From Liolophura sinensis (Eukaryota > Mollusca > Polyplacophora > Chitonida > Chitonidae): DNA of 64,000 nucleotides. The notes beneath the pieces were generated by a model, which was not told where the DNA came from, did no database searches, and was given only the letters and a program-made list of their open reading frames with translations. Position numbers and translations under genes: made by a program. Location: assembly GCF_032854445.1 (NCBI RefSeq), contig NC_088302.1, positions 25,493,788 through 25,557,787 on the forward strand. Reading direction: 5' to 3'. This document shows positions 46,801-60,067 of this stretch, in pieces (position 1 is the stretch's first letter; each line of letters opens with the position of its first letter).

Positions 46801-49800
46801 TGCGATCAATTCCTTGTCCACTGCAGAGAAAACCATCTGGATTCAGCAAAACTTATGCACATCTGGCAGAAGGGTTTATCTGACACTAGAGCCAAACAAT
46901 TTTTCCAGACAACACTTGATTGACGCGTGTCACAGGTCCAGCGCGCTCTCTACTCATGACACCTGATAGGTGATGCAATGTGGGTCACCGAAACATGAGT
47001 TTTTGAGGCTATATTTTCATTTTAACCCTGTGTACAGACTAGTCAAGCTATGACCTTGAAAATTGTATCAGTTTGGTCAGTATATTAACAAAATCATGCC
47101 ATTTGAATGTCTAAAGTTTGAAAGAGTTTGAACTTAGGATAATGGAGAAATGCAGCATCAAAGTACGGCCCATATTTTAATGCCCACCAGATATATAGGA
47201 CTACAGACCAGGATGCAGTTCTATTTAGGCCATCCACTGATGAGCTTTCTGCCTGCAGGAGGCTTGGATTAGTTACTTTACCTGTATACTTGATACACTT
47301 GTTTCAACATCTGCTGTGCAGTTTGAGTGTATCCATCTAAAAACATATTTTCTCAGTTAGTTACTAGTTTCATATGCTTGTCGTTTATGATATGGTAAAC
47401 ATATGTTTTGATGGTAAACATTAAGCCTTATGGTTTTGTCTGTTATTCTGTCTGCCATCTCAGGCATATGTTTCAGTCCTGAAAATTGTACTTTAACTTA
47501 TATTTGATGCATTTAGTTTCCAGTGTGGAAATTTGTAAATTAGTTCTGAGGACTGTATTGATAATGTGTTGGTTACTTGACCTTTCAGACTTGACCTGTT
47601 CACTTCGAACTTGGTCAGTATTGAATGTCAGAGCAGCACTTAAACAAACATGGGTATACAGGAAGGTTAAGATGAAATTTGCCGACCACATATATGTTGA
47701 CATCCAGTCCTACTTGAATGGTTGATAAAGCCCACTGTTGACCTAAACAGTTTGACTCATTTAATTCTGTCATTGAACATCTATAAAAATATGCATATAG
47801 TTTGACTTGATTGTTTTTTATGCGCGTGTTATGTCCTTTTTTATTTGCAGTGCTCAGAATCATATAAGAGATAAAAACAGACGCAGGGGTTCTACAGAGT
47901 CTTCTGAAAACAACATCCCAAGTAGGAAAAAAATCAAAACTGTGAGTTGCACAGACGAAATGGTAGTACATCATTGTTGTGAGTTTATTGTTTTGAAGGC
48001 ATTAAGATGTACACAATTTATTTACAATCTGTATGGTTCTTTTAAAAGATCCCATATTTTAGTTTGTTTTAAGTAGTTCTATGTTTGAAGATCTGTGTCT
48101 TAATTTGAAATTTAGTGTGTAAATTTCAATATGATTGATGTGTAAATTTATATTATTATATTTTCTGTTTTTGGTATGTTAAAGATTTGTGTGCATAGAT
48201 GAGTTATTAGCTTAACACACAAACTATATGCGCCACTTTGTGTGTTTTACATATAAAGTTGGTTTGCATGTGTGTGAGATTCAAGATGCAGGTGGTATTT
48301 ACAAACTGTGGGTGTGTGAAGATGCTAAGGGTAGTTCCTGTACTACCTGACCTAGCGAGAATTTGAAATCAAGGTGTCTCATTCCCATTTCTTCTCATTT
48401 TTACCCTGTCTGCCCCATGTTAATTTTGTCTGAAGACATTGGTTACATATATATCTAGTTGTATGTACATGTAGAATATGTTTTGCTGCTGTGGATGAAA
48501 TGAAGGAATTCTTGTTTTCTTTACAGGAGGATGGCAAATCTCTTAAACCTAGGTCATCTGGTCTTCGCAATTTAGGAAATACATGCTTTATGAATGCAGT
48601 CCTTCAGTCATTAAGGTATTGAGTGCAGTGTTCATGCCTTACTTTAATTTTAGTGGAATGTATTTTTCATTTCTTACATGTACAACTAAGACAGATCATT
48701 TGTGGGACAACAAGAGTGCTGCCCTAATGATATTTCTGATACAAATATGGGCCGGAACGCCAGTGTAATATCTGCGCTAGTGGTTGAAATCATATTGCCA
48801 AGATTGGCATATCAGTACTTATTACATGAGTAAGGTCTGACAGTCATTTTGACAAGTAGATGTAAGCAGACGTAACTGAGATATATCTTTTATAATTTTA
48901 AGGATTTTTATAAGGATGGTGTCAACATAGGCATACGGATCAACCATCTTGACTGAATGATCCACGTAGGATCAGCATCTCATCTGATTAAGATGTGCAT
49001 AGGATGGGTTGATGACACATGCTGGAAATATCATTAGTATCAGCAGTACTGTTTGTGAGAATTACTGTTCATTTCTTATGGTAGATATAACATCATTCTG
49101 TTGTCAGTTTGTTTTTCTTAAAGATTTTGAAATTTACATGAATGGATTAATGGATGGAAGATTAGTGTATTTGACATGTATGTATATCCATGTAAGTATG
49201 ACTGTATACATGAGCTCTTGTGCTTTTGGGGATATTTAGATATTAACTGTTTATGTAAATTACCAGTAGTGTGATTAATTGGCGTTTATCTCAATTTTTT
49301 TCATGTCAGTATTTGCTTTTGAAAGCCTTTTGATTGATTTATGCCTTCTTATTTCAGTAACATCCAGCAGTTTTGTGGATACATAAAACAACTCCCATCG
49401 CTAGAAGATAAGATGTGCAAAGTTAAAAAAGTCAACCCTACCAGGAAGTTTAAGGACGGAGATGCAATGTTGGTTTTTAATATACTTGTTTTATTCATCT
49501 TCAGCGTGATTTACAGTTCATATTTATCTAACAAAAATAGGAATAATTTAATTAGCGCTTGTGTACATAATAGTTGTTTCATTAATATTTTTAAGCTTAT
49601 AGATTAGCTGAAAGGGTTTGCTGATAAAGTCAATACGCACACCAGGGAAATCCACTTGTTTTTTTTTCATCTGGAAAACAAGCTCATAGAGTTGACTCAG
49701 TGAAATAGAGAAAATGTTCTATTGGTATTTTTTTTTGAATTAATCTGAACGTCCAACATGTCATTGTGTTGAGTTTGTGATGCTGTTTGTTACTGACTAA

Positions 49801-52800
49801 AGGAAATTTTGGTAGGGACAGTGAGTAATTTTATAGTGATCTGAATACAAGCAACAAGATATAAGTTATTCCCCTCTCCCCCGCAGGAACCTGGGAGAAC
49901 AGAAAAAGAGTGTGTATCCCAAAATACATTTTTTGTGTTCAGGGAAAAAAATAAAAACTTTTTAAGGTGTTTGTGACTATGGATAGACAGTTATGAATTA
50001 CATGTGCTGTTATATTAAGAATTATCTCCCTTGAACGGACACATCCTGCAGAAATAATTGATGAACTCACACCTACGAGTGCAAATTAAGCATCTAATTG
50101 GGCTTAAAATAAGGGTTTTCTACTTAAATACTGTAGCAGGTCTAATAATGTATGCAATTGATGCAAGGTCCCAGATATAAGCATTCAGACACATCAGTCA
50201 AATAGGTAGTCCTAGTCCTGTCACCCTCTGCATCCAAGTCACTGGCTTGACTATTTCATTCATCAGAAGATCTGATGCAGAAGTATATGTATATTTTGCA
50301 TTGTATTTGTACAGTTTCTTGCAGTGAGGTGTGTAAATTCATCGGTATCACAGTGTAAAATCATTCGCTTACCTGCAAGTATGTAATACACCTAGGTGTA
50401 GCACTTTCTGGTAGAAATAATTTCATATGAGATTTAATTATATGAAGTTACCTTACCATTGTGGTTTGTAGATGCCATTATATGCATTGTATGCAAGATA
50501 CTCATAAGGAAGAATTGGAATCCTGTATCAATTGCTGCTTCTTGTTGCAGACTGCTGGTTGAAGAACTAAGGAAGACACTTGTTGCTCTCTGGCAGGGCA
50601 GTAAAGCAGCCATTTCACCAGAATCTCTCTTCTCTGTTATATGGAAAGTTGTGCCTAGGTTTCGGTAAGTTTTTCATGTAGATTGAAGAACGTACCCAGT
50701 GATATAACTGCAGACCTGCAGATGATAATTGATTGCAGGGTTTACAATTCTAGTTCAAGAATTTTTCTAAATAACCCTCGGCCTTTCACAGACAAGTTGA
50801 CCCTCTGTTCAGTATGGAAATTGTGACAAGTGAATTGTTTTTCTGTTGCAGTGGTTATCAACAGCAAGATGCCCATGAGTTTATGCGCTACCTCCTTGAC
50901 CGTTTGCATACAGAGCTGTTGACTCTACTGCCATATCCCAATAGTAACAGTCCCTACATAGGCCCCAAAGGAAAGAGCACCATAGTTACTGCCATATTTG
51001 GGGGCTTGTTGCAGAATGAAGTCAACTGCCTTATATGTGGAATGGAGTCTAAGAAACATGACCCATTTTTAGGTGAGCCCTGGTGAATCCAATCAAAGCC
51101 TGTAATGTGTCTATGGGTTACTCTTACATGTACCCACAGTTGCTATAAGACCTTCAGATGTGCTCAACAGCTTGGTTATTCTTTACACTGTCCAGTGTCA
51201 GTACATACTCATGACCAAATGTGAGCTCTCAAAGATTGTTCTCAGATTATATATGTTGTTTTAAATCAATCACTGAATGATACAGTATAGCTATAAGAAG
51301 AAATGATTTTTTTTTAATTCTTCTGTACAATGATAATGTGCCATCTAAGCCTTTTTGACAGATTTTTCATATTTGTTGTATATTCGTATTTGTTACATTG
51401 TTGTTATAGTTTCATATTGATATGCTGTTAGTCCAGCTTATACTGGCTTCCTCTCCAGTTGTACATGGGAGGGTCTGCCAGTAGCCTGCGGATGGTTGTG
51501 GGTTTCCTCCCACTCTAATGGTGGCTGCCGTCATAGTAGTGAAATATTCTTATAGAACAGCAGTCAAATAAATGAATAATATCTGTTGACATTTATATAT
51601 ATATATATTGCTAACTGTAGTCCTCTATTTAATACACAGATTTATCTCTGGACATTCCAGTCCAGTTTGCCTCAAAGTCACAAAAACCAAAGGATGGAGA
51701 GCCGGTGTGCTCAGTAGCAGGTAATGTTTGATGTCCGTAAAAATTTCCCCATTCTCTTTGCTTGTTGATTCCATGCACTGGAAATATTTCCAAACTCATG
51801 TGGTTTATGAAGATATTCTTCTGTTAAATCTTACATTTACAGTAGGTGTTTTGTTGAAGAGTTAAAGTCTTAAATCAGGATTGAAGTTTAGTGTGATTGA
51901 TTTCTAAACGGATTTTCTTCAGCAGAATGGGGAACTCCCAGCAAAGTAGTGTTCTGACTGTTCATCGTGTTATTTAAAGTCAGCAAAGTTATGTGGATGT
52001 AGTTTTGATATTTTTTTTCAAACCTAATGTGCTTGAAAGGAAAAACACTCACTGCTTTCAATATTGGCCTGATGTCAGACCTTACATACGCTATTAAATT
52101 GTGCGATAGAGATAACTCTGCATACTGAAAAGTGCACATAGCTTATGACTGAAAATCAGAATTGAGAAAAACATCCAAAGGAGTGAGTTTAAATATTTAT
52201 TCTGATATTTATAAATTACCTATTTTAGTTGATTGTTTTTTTTTGTCAGCATGCTCTAAAATTTTTCAGTGCAGATATGCTTACCATATTGTTGGAACAC
52301 AAGTGGTCTTCAATAAACTTCAAACTTCACAACAGGCCACACGGTTATTGTTGACTGCTTATTGCAAATTCTTTAGGACGAGTGTAACACATGCACGTTT
52401 CCATTTTGTAAACGATAAGAGTTCATTTGAAAACCTTTCTGTTACAGATTGTTTATCCAGTTTCACAGATATAGAGGAGTTGGAGGAATCAGAACTCTAT
52501 ATGTGCAGTAACTGTAAAAAACGACAAAGATCAACCAAAAAGTTCTGGATACGTCGACTTCCAAATGTAAGATTGAAGTGCTAACATTCGCTGTTGTTAC
52601 TGGGGTGTGCAGATTCAGGTTAAGGGTGCATGTGGGCTACTCAGAACATCACAGATTTGTCAGAGTAATACTGTCCTGGTGGCTATTAGCGCTTTGGTTT
52701 TGACTATTTGATTATTTTATGCATGAGGCAAAGTGAGATGTAATTTATTGTTTTATTTTACCAATCCTTTACCTCAAATTGACTTGTTGTCTGCAGTATT

Positions 52801-55800
52801 TGTCGATGTCATATTTTGAACAACCAGCAAACCATCATCACAAGCAGTCATAAAGGAAAACTGGGTATTGTCTGATTGTGCTTTTACATATTTAATTGTG
52901 TAATTGACCATTAAGCTGACTCAGTGGTAAATTGTGCGTGTGTAATTGTTAAGTTGGCTCTTTCTAATTATTAAGCTGGATTTGTCTGAGTGATAAGTTG
53001 GGTGTGTCTAATTGTTAAGTGAGGTATGTTTGAGTGATAAGAAGGCAGTGTCTGAGTTGTAAGTTGAGTGTGTCTAATTGTTAAGTTGTGTGTGTAATTG
53101 TTAAGTTGGCTCTGTTTGAGTGATATTATGTGATATGGTGTGAGTGATTAGTTGGATATGTCTGAGCGACAAGTTAAGTATGTCTTGAGTCATGAAGTGT
53201 GAGTGTGTGTGAGTGATAAGATGGGTGGGATTGAGTGATAAGTTAGGTGTGTGTCAGTGATAAGATGGGTGGGACTGAATGCTAAGTTGGGTGGGTCTGA
53301 ATGATAAGATGGGTGGGTCTGAATGCTAAGTTGGGTGGGTCTGAATGCTAAGTTGGGTGGGTCTGAGTGATAAGATGGGTGGGACTGGGTGATAAGTTAG
53401 GTGTGTGTCAGTGATAAGATGGGAGGGACTGAGTGATAAGATGGGAGGGCCTGAGTGATAAGATGGGAGGGCCTGAGTTGTAAGTTGAGTGTGTCTAATT
53501 GTTAAGTTGGGTGGGTCTGAGTGATAAGATGGGTGGGACTGGGTGATAAGTTAGGTGTGTGTCAGTGATAAGATGGGAGGGACTGAGTGATAAGATGGGA
53601 GGGACTGAGTGATAAGATGGGAGGGCCTGAGTGATAAGATGGGAGGGCCTGAGTGATAAGATGGGTGGGTCTGAATGCTAAGTTGGGTGGGACTGAGTGA
53701 TAAGATGGGTAAGATATGACTAGTTCATAGTTTTGTTTTTGATGGTTGAAGGTGCTGTGTCTACACATCAAGAGATTCCGGTGGAATACATGCTTCAGGG
53801 TAAAGCTAGAGACCTTTGTGGATTTCCCTCTACGCGGACTGGACATGAGTCGATATGTTTTGAACAATTTGGTAAGTAATGGCTTAATTAAGCGTTGTAT
53901 TTTGCTTCAAAACTTGCTCTTAATAGGTGTTCACATTATGCTATTAAATAAGATATCATTTACTGTGCTGTCTTATTCATGAATTACCTGGGGAAGAAAT
54001 ACTCTCTGCTTTGACTGATACTTACCTTTTTGAAATAGCAAAGCAACTTTATCATCACACCCAAATTTTTGTACAATAGAACAAAAGGACAACTTATATA
54101 TAAGAAGTCTGAAATCCACTTACAAGGTTGTATTTAAAGGAAGCAACTTTCTGTTCTTACATACTTAGTTTCATACGAATTTTAGTTTTTAAGTGAGATA
54201 TGTTTTGTGTTGTTTTTTACTTGCCTTGTATGAAATATGTTGACCTACCATTGGTGTCCATTCATATTCATCATATCGTAGGGTATTTTAAAGGATCTAA
54301 TGGTCTCAACATAATTACCCTATGTAACAAGGGTAATCGTTAAATTTAAGATATATCCTCTAGCAGGTTGTATGTGTGCAGACAGTTCTCCAGGCGCACT
54401 GAGGTATTGAGGTAGAGGTACTAAAGTGATCTTAGAATTCTGTAATTAAGATTGCTTTTGATTGAGTGTGTAACAGTAATAAATATGATATGACCTCTTG
54501 ACAGCACGAGACACGGGGAAGTTACTCAGGGAGCAATGAATATGACCTAGCAGCTGTTATTGTACATCACGGATCCGGGTAGGTTTTGTAGCCCTGTCTC
54601 AAGAGGTTTGATCGAAAAATTCCCAGACAAGCTCATACAAAGTTCTATTTACTCCAAACTGAAATGGTCTCCTTCACATTTATGTCGTCCACTATTGCAG
54701 CTACACATTATTGCCAACGTCTTTTCATCTTTTGAAAGGACACCTTGAAGTAATTTTTACAAATCACACGCCATCTTTGCCACTTGTGTTAGTGTAATGG
54801 TAAGGCTTAAAAATCGACACAATTTATATAGTTAAGCAAATTCAGCTACATTCAGGTCACATTTGCTACTTGCATAATTTCATCTTTGTCTAAGTGGATT
54901 TTGAGCTAAGTTCAGCCCAGTACTGACATCTTTCTTTTCTTCCCTGTATTTACTAGGGCTGGCTCAGGACATTACACGGCATATGCTATTCATGAAGGTA
55001 AGTGCATGCAGTATAACTGCATTACATTTCTGTTATCACATAATACTGGGCATGTAGTAATCTCCATCAAAAGACAGTCATACCAAGCCCAAAAGTTCTC
55101 CTGTACAGCACATGACTGAATAGAGCTTCATTTTAGTTACTTAGTAATTACACAAGCCATGTCCACAGCAGACAGTGCCAGTTTAGTGGCATGACATTTT
55201 GATGAAGCACCATGCAATGCAACATCACAAAGAAAATGAAGTTTGTCAAACTGGTCATGCTTATTCCTGTGCTTATTCAGCTGCACAGGCCTAAATTATT
55301 TAAAGGGCTTTTCCAGGGTGAAAACCTGTAGGTCTTAAATGTTGGGTTAAATGATAAAGATTGAGATCAAGTCTGAATAGCTTGCCTTAATTGTAACAGA
55401 ATTGCAATGTGTTAAAACTGCTATCGTTAGTTTCCGAGAATAAAACGGATACAAAAGTTTCCTGTCATTGTCAGTTTTGTTCCTGATGTGACGTCATCCA
55501 AGCACACTTGATGTCACCAATGTATCGCTGATGTATGGTCACTCATGATGTCATTTCAGCCTTATGTGGCGTCATATCTGCCTAATTCATTGTTACAAAA
55601 GGAATGTTATCTCGCATCAGACAAAATACACCGCTTTTCATTGGACAACACCGGGGATACATTGGGGGATATATTCGGAGATATTTTCTCAAATCCTGCA
55701 GATGACTTCAAACGTGTATGCTGAGTAGACTATCGCCCGTAGTTGGAATGGCAATACAAATATTCCATAGCTGAAGTGATTCAACTATATATCGGTCTTG

Positions 55801-56407
55801 TGCACTGAATTCATGGGTCTCTGCAGGATAAATGTATTACGGTTACTCAGTGATAGGATATGGAAATATATGTTGTAACCTGTGGTGTATATGGTGTAAA
55901 CGTCATGTGGGTCGAGGATTACTGACACCATATATTTGCGTATCCCGTCACTGAGTAACCACGTAACTTATATTATCACATTAAATCCTGACAATTTTAT
56001 GGAAACTGCCAAAGATTTTGTTTTTGAGGACTCCTCACTTATAGCATGTTTAGCGGTTAAATAGTGTTACCTTTTTGACCTGTGGTGTTTTCTCACTTTA
56101 ATGTTTTCACCTGGTTTCTCTTTGGACTGAAGTTGCACATTAAAACCCTGATGTGATTTATGCACTTCATATTGGCTTGGATTACAGCTGCGGCAAGTGC
56201 ATGTCCATATTTTCCATCCGTAACTGTAACACCTCTGCCTTCCTTGTGCATATTTCAGGGCGGTGGTACCACTTCAATGACAGTACAGTGACTGCCTGTG
56301 AAGAAGAAACAGTGGCCAAATGTAAAGCCTACATTCTGTTCTATGTGCGCCGAGAACTGAAGATTCCAGAATTTCTGAACGTGGACTCCACTGGACAGGA
56401 CTTGTAA
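40829..56407 (+). CDS. USP3: ubiquitin carboxyl-terminal hydrolase 3 orthologue (509 aa, 15 exons)
   Basis: Exons: 40829-40916, 44064-44124, 44789-44875, 45435-45518, 47851-47941, 48527-48615, 49358-49468, 50551-50664, 50852-51072, 51640-51720, 52448-52566, 53752-53871, 54505-54578, 54957-54997 and 56259-56407. All phases fit and total 1530 nt; vertebrate USP3 is 520 residues. The enzyme removes ubiquitin from histones H2A/H2B and other chromatin targets in the nucleus (known for the family). Residues 1-105 are the zinc-finger UBP domain, starting MECPHL and rich in paired Cys/His. The Cys box is GLRNLGNTCFMN (Cys157), then GYQQQDAHEFMRYLLD. Two CxxC pairs of the inner zinc site occur in CLIC and MCSNC. 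The His box is GSGHYTAYA (His452), with WYHFNDSTV (Asn467) after it. All catalytic residues are present. Only the exon 7 donor (GTTGGT) is unusual. Identity and activity are very likely. Confidence 0.97.
40987..41001 (+). repeat. C15 homopolymer in USP3 intron 1
   Basis: Fifteen consecutive C residues followed by further C-rich sequence lie about 70 bases past the exon 1 donor. Such tracts vary in length and are prone to assembly error. Confidence 0.95.
45640..45731 (+). mobile_element. SINE 3' fragment inside the mariner relic
   Basis: CCTCCCACCATAATTCTGGCC, the core GTGAAATATTCCTGAGTACGG and the AAATAAAT tail match the SINE 3' end in plus orientation. Confidence 0.85.
45923..46836 (-). pseudogene. 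broken mariner-type transposase
   Basis: Read on the minus strand, the transposase fragments fall in different frames with stops between them. The segment that should hold the second catalytic Asp (between the KTKVN and WPPQSPD motifs) is out of frame and degraded. The N-terminal DNA-binding part and the C-terminal SPDCNTKDYCVW part are still easy to recognise. It cannot encode a working enzyme. Confidence 0.85.
51432..51588 (+). mobile_element. SINE fragment in USP3 intron 9
   Basis: The segment from GTCCAGCTTATACTGGCTTCC to CAGTCAAATAAATGAATAA corresponds to the SINE from the end of its B box to its tail, in plus orientation. The first part of the head is absent. Confidence 0.85.
52890..53712. 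repeat. 22-bp minisatellite, roughly 36 copies, in USP3 intron 11
   Basis: The unit is close to CTGAGTGATAAGATGGGTGGGA. The left end is more diverged (TGTCTAATTGTTAAGTTGGG variants) and the right end is more uniform. The array stops only about 40 bases before the acceptor of exon 12 (53752). The plus strand is strongly G-rich and C-poor. Confidence 0.93.
55827..55977. mobile_element. foldback or MITE-like inverted repeat in USP3 intron 14
   Basis: The left arm (55827-55870, GGTTACTCAGTGATAGGATA) and the right arm (55931-55977) are inverted repeats over about 45 bases, with about 60 bases between them. It would form a long hairpin in DNA or RNA. No coding capacity or clear target duplication is seen. 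Confidence 0.75.
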
Positions 56408-59400
56408 AACACAGCCTTGTGCTGACTACCTCTGCCTGTTTGTAGAAGAATGAGACCCTGTGGGTGCAGACAGTGTTGTTAGATGGAAGGCATAATATGG
56501 CCTCCTTGGATTGCTAGAAAACAGACACATGTACAGAGCAACAAAGATGAGGTTATAACATTAGGCAGACTGTGAGGGGTTTGGAATGTGGTTGTACTTG
56601 TGCTATGTACTTGTATGAACCATCTGCTAGTGTGCTTGGTGGAGCGCTTTGGTGAGAATGGTGAGAGAAGTATGTGAAAAAATGCTTGGGCGATCCTTGT
56701 TGTTTTGTGCATGAGAATCATTGTTCACAAGCTTTTGTTACATGTATCTTGAGTATTGATGTTGGAAGGGGAAGAACACTACTTAGTATATCAGCTCTTT
56801 CACGGGGATACTATCAATCTAAGACTTTTAAAGGAACGACTTTTGGTGACTCACTGATTACAGTTACAGAGTAGATCTCACTTGCAGAGTTTTTTAACTG
56901 GGTCAAAGAGAATGTTTTTTGTCGAAGAAAATTAAATTTCTTAGTTTCAGCCATTCATCAAAACCCTTGATCAAGATTGTGAACTTTGATTCTCTAATGT
57001 AACACATGTATGTGCATCCCATTGTAGTGGACATACATGGAATAGAAGTCAGGGAAGTCTTGGTGTATCACCATAAATTGGCTTAGTTTGGAGTTGTTCA
57101 GTTCAAGGGAACAGTGTATGACTTGCTGAAAATGAGGTAAACATGCCGATGGTTAGCTGTACAAACTTCTCCGGGTAACAAAGATCTGATATTTTGGTGT
57201 GGTTACTTAAGCCAAGATTGAACTCCATGCAAAAAGCTTGGTTCAACATTTCTTTTGGTACATGGTGTTGAAAAATGAAATGCATACATTTAGTGTGTAA
57301 CCCCAAAATTTATTTTGACTAAACACTTGTACAGTGTACCTCATTTTTAGGTTGGACTGCACTGGCCATTAAGCAGGAAGAGGCAACAGTTGGATTGGGG
57401 GGTAGGGTGATTGAAGGGGGTGGGGGGCTAGGGGATTGCAGGTTATTGTGCAGGCACATCCGCTTTGAGGTTTGAATCACAGCCTTTGCCAGTCCATAGC
57501 TGTCAAGTTTGTATTGTCACCAAGCAGTATTTTCTTCAACCATAATCTTTTGTGTGTTCTCCCATGTGTACTGTTCGTTTTCTTCACTTCGCTGTTTTCT
57601 TCACTTCGCTGTTTCAAGAGCTGAATTTTACATTCATCCTTCATGTAGGTGTGGTTTTGTTTTAATAATCCTTTAGCTGCTCGTTCATTTGTGTTCTTAA
57701 TGAAATAAATATAGAAGTAATGGCTTGGCACAGTGAAAATTTACACATGTAGTGTTCCAAGATTGACAACTTTTAGCATACAACATGTGAGCATTGTAAA
57801 CAAGTAGTATTTCTTGGCTTTCCGTCTGTCAGCGTTAGTACATAACTAATTTCTTTGTGTTTTCATTCAATTCTATAGAGTATCTTCACGTAAGTAAAGA
57901 CATGAAAACAGTGACTGATGCATTCATAGGAAAAATTGTAGTTAGATATTGGACGCTGGCCGTCAGGATCTCGTATAATTTGGCTGGCATGCATGCAGAT
58001 CCGATTTTGGATACAATACAGTTAATGCAATAAAACTGTTACAAGTGAAATAGGTACCTTTTCCTGCGCATTGGCAGCTCGAGGCCAAACTGAATTGAAC
58101 ATTGTTTTCTGGCATTGGATGAGTAGTGTGTTACCACTCTGTCCACAAAACATCCTCACTAATATAGGAGTGAACAACTTGACTAGACTACTCAGCTTCG
58201 GCCTGAGTTACTTTTGCCGGAAAGGATACCCAATGAAACAGGAGAATAAGCTGTGATTTTAAAAATAACATCTAGGATATTTTTTTTAGATATATGCCTA
58301 TTAATGTTTTTTTTTCAAATTGGAGAGCAAATTATGGACATTTTTGGATGAATAACAAGCATGTATGTAATTTTAGTGATTTTTGACTAACGTGAAAATT
58401 GTGAAGAATTGTACATGTAAGTAATTAAGACCATTATAAACTGATCACTGCCACATCCATGTCTTTGTTGAGAAACATTTCGCTCTGTATGTTAGTATAG
58501 ACCTTTGTCAGCATGATTAGAGTCTCAGTTGTTGATTATGAAATCAGCTGTTTTGTTGGGTCTTGCAGCGTAACTGGACATGTAGTCTAGATCGATGCCC
58601 AGAATAGTTTGTCAAGTCTGGAACTGAAACAATTGATTGTAATTGAAACATTTTGACTTGAGGGTGGGTCTGGTGTGAAATAGTTCCAGATTTGACAAGC
58701 AATGCAACACGGACAGCCACTGTTCTGTATTGCTGTAAAATTTATGACAGATTTTATCAAGGTTCCAAGTGGGCTTCTTTACTGAGTAAACAGTACTGTT
58801 TGGACTGCGGTGTATGGCACTTTCCTAAAAGTACTACTGAACAGCATATCTTAAAGGTGGCGTCATAAGACCCCATTCCAGAAAGCAATCGTTTGCTGAT
58901 TAGAATATAACTACCACGGCTACTTTTGTCCTTAATAGGTGTTGCCAAGATACCGGTAGGTAATCAGCTCAGCATAAAATATTGCTTTGTGGAGCACGTC
59001 CCTTTTCAGTTCATATTTCATTGTATAAAATGCATTCAGGTCAAATTTTTCAGTTGCTTGACAAGGGCATCATAATTCTTGAAGCAGAGTGGTCAGGCTT
59101 GATTGCAATAATGTATGTTACATTAAATTTGAAACATTGTTAACTGACCAGGTAACGCTCATATGTTGTCATTATTTCAATTCATTCTCCCAATGTCCAC
59201 ATGACAATTCCCGTTGAAGTGCTAGACGCTCCTTTTTGTTTCACATTCCATGATTGACTTTGGTAAATCAGCCGAGCCACTCTCCACAAGACAACATTAA
59301 AGGCTGTTGATTACCTGTAGATTTGCTGCTGTTGTACACCACACACTGCTGGTAGCATATATGAATGACAAGTTAGAAGTCCAGGCATGCAGTGTGCTTG

Positions 59401-59700
59401 CCACATTGAAGCTGTAGTTTCCTTTTCTGTTGGTCTGCAGAAATGATTTCCAGTCATTTGTTCCAGTCATTGATTTAAATGGATTGGTAGAGGATCACTG
59501 ACCCTGTTCCCTTTTTTTTTTTTTCCATTTCTTTGTTTATGTTCATTGCCTGTGTAAGTCAGCAGAGTGTAGTTGTTCTTTTGTATTATTGATGTGGAAT
59601 AAACTGTTACATCTATACATACTTATTAGTCTTACATCATATCTATCTATCATCCCACAAAATACACGGACTTTGAGTGGTGGTGTAGATACGAGATCCT
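56408..59700 (+). other. probable USP3 3' UTR and flank
   Basis: Candidate AATAAA poly(A) signals lie at 57704-57709, 58029-58034 and 59598-59603. Which one is used cannot be told from sequence. A G-run cluster is at 57397-57434. No coding region is supported. Confidence 0.45.
57397..57434 (+). other. potential G-quadruplex
   Basis: Runs of six, three, five, six and four G residues occur within 38 bases with loops of one to eight bases. If the USP3 transcript extends this far, the structure would lie in its 3' UTR. Confidence 0.55.
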
Positions 59701-60067
59701 TTGACAGAGACAACTCGTCAATCACGTGGATTGTTCAAATCGGGCCCACCGTTTCATAACTGGCTTATCATTTTCCTTGTAGACTTAACTTTAATTTTCT
59801 TGTTGACTTGGGGGTTTCATGGTCTGTGGGGACCAAAATTTTACAGACTTAATTGATACGCTTTGTAATGTTGTCCCATAGTATGGTATAGCAAATTGAT
59901 AAGGCCTTATTATGTGTCCCTTGTCAGTAGGGTATCAGGTTTCAGCACCTTTTCTGTCCACGCTTGGAAATCGGTAATTTTTATTTTACCTTATGCTGTA
60001 CTGATCAGCATAGTAAAATGGTCAAAGAACGGATCAGTCTGGAGGAGTCATGCTTGGTGTATTTCTT

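Larger units (their letters stand above)
45547..47191 (-). mobile_element. decayed mariner-type transposon in USP3 intron 4
   Basis: Imperfect inverted repeats (GGTGGGC, then T/A-rich, then GGGC.GTACT at both ends, about 45 bases) lie next to TA dinucleotides at 45545-45546 and 47192-47193. Between them, on the minus strand, are pieces of a transposase. The N-terminal helix-turn-helix is at 46836-46627 (RRGAKIVKEFLVKNW, with SVNNVIRKL). A central stretch near 46380-46230 resembles KTKVNFENYMKLL. The C-terminal part is at 46156-45923 (EWPPQSPDCNTKDYCVWNSL). A SINE scrap is inserted at 45640-45731. Confidence 0.85.
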
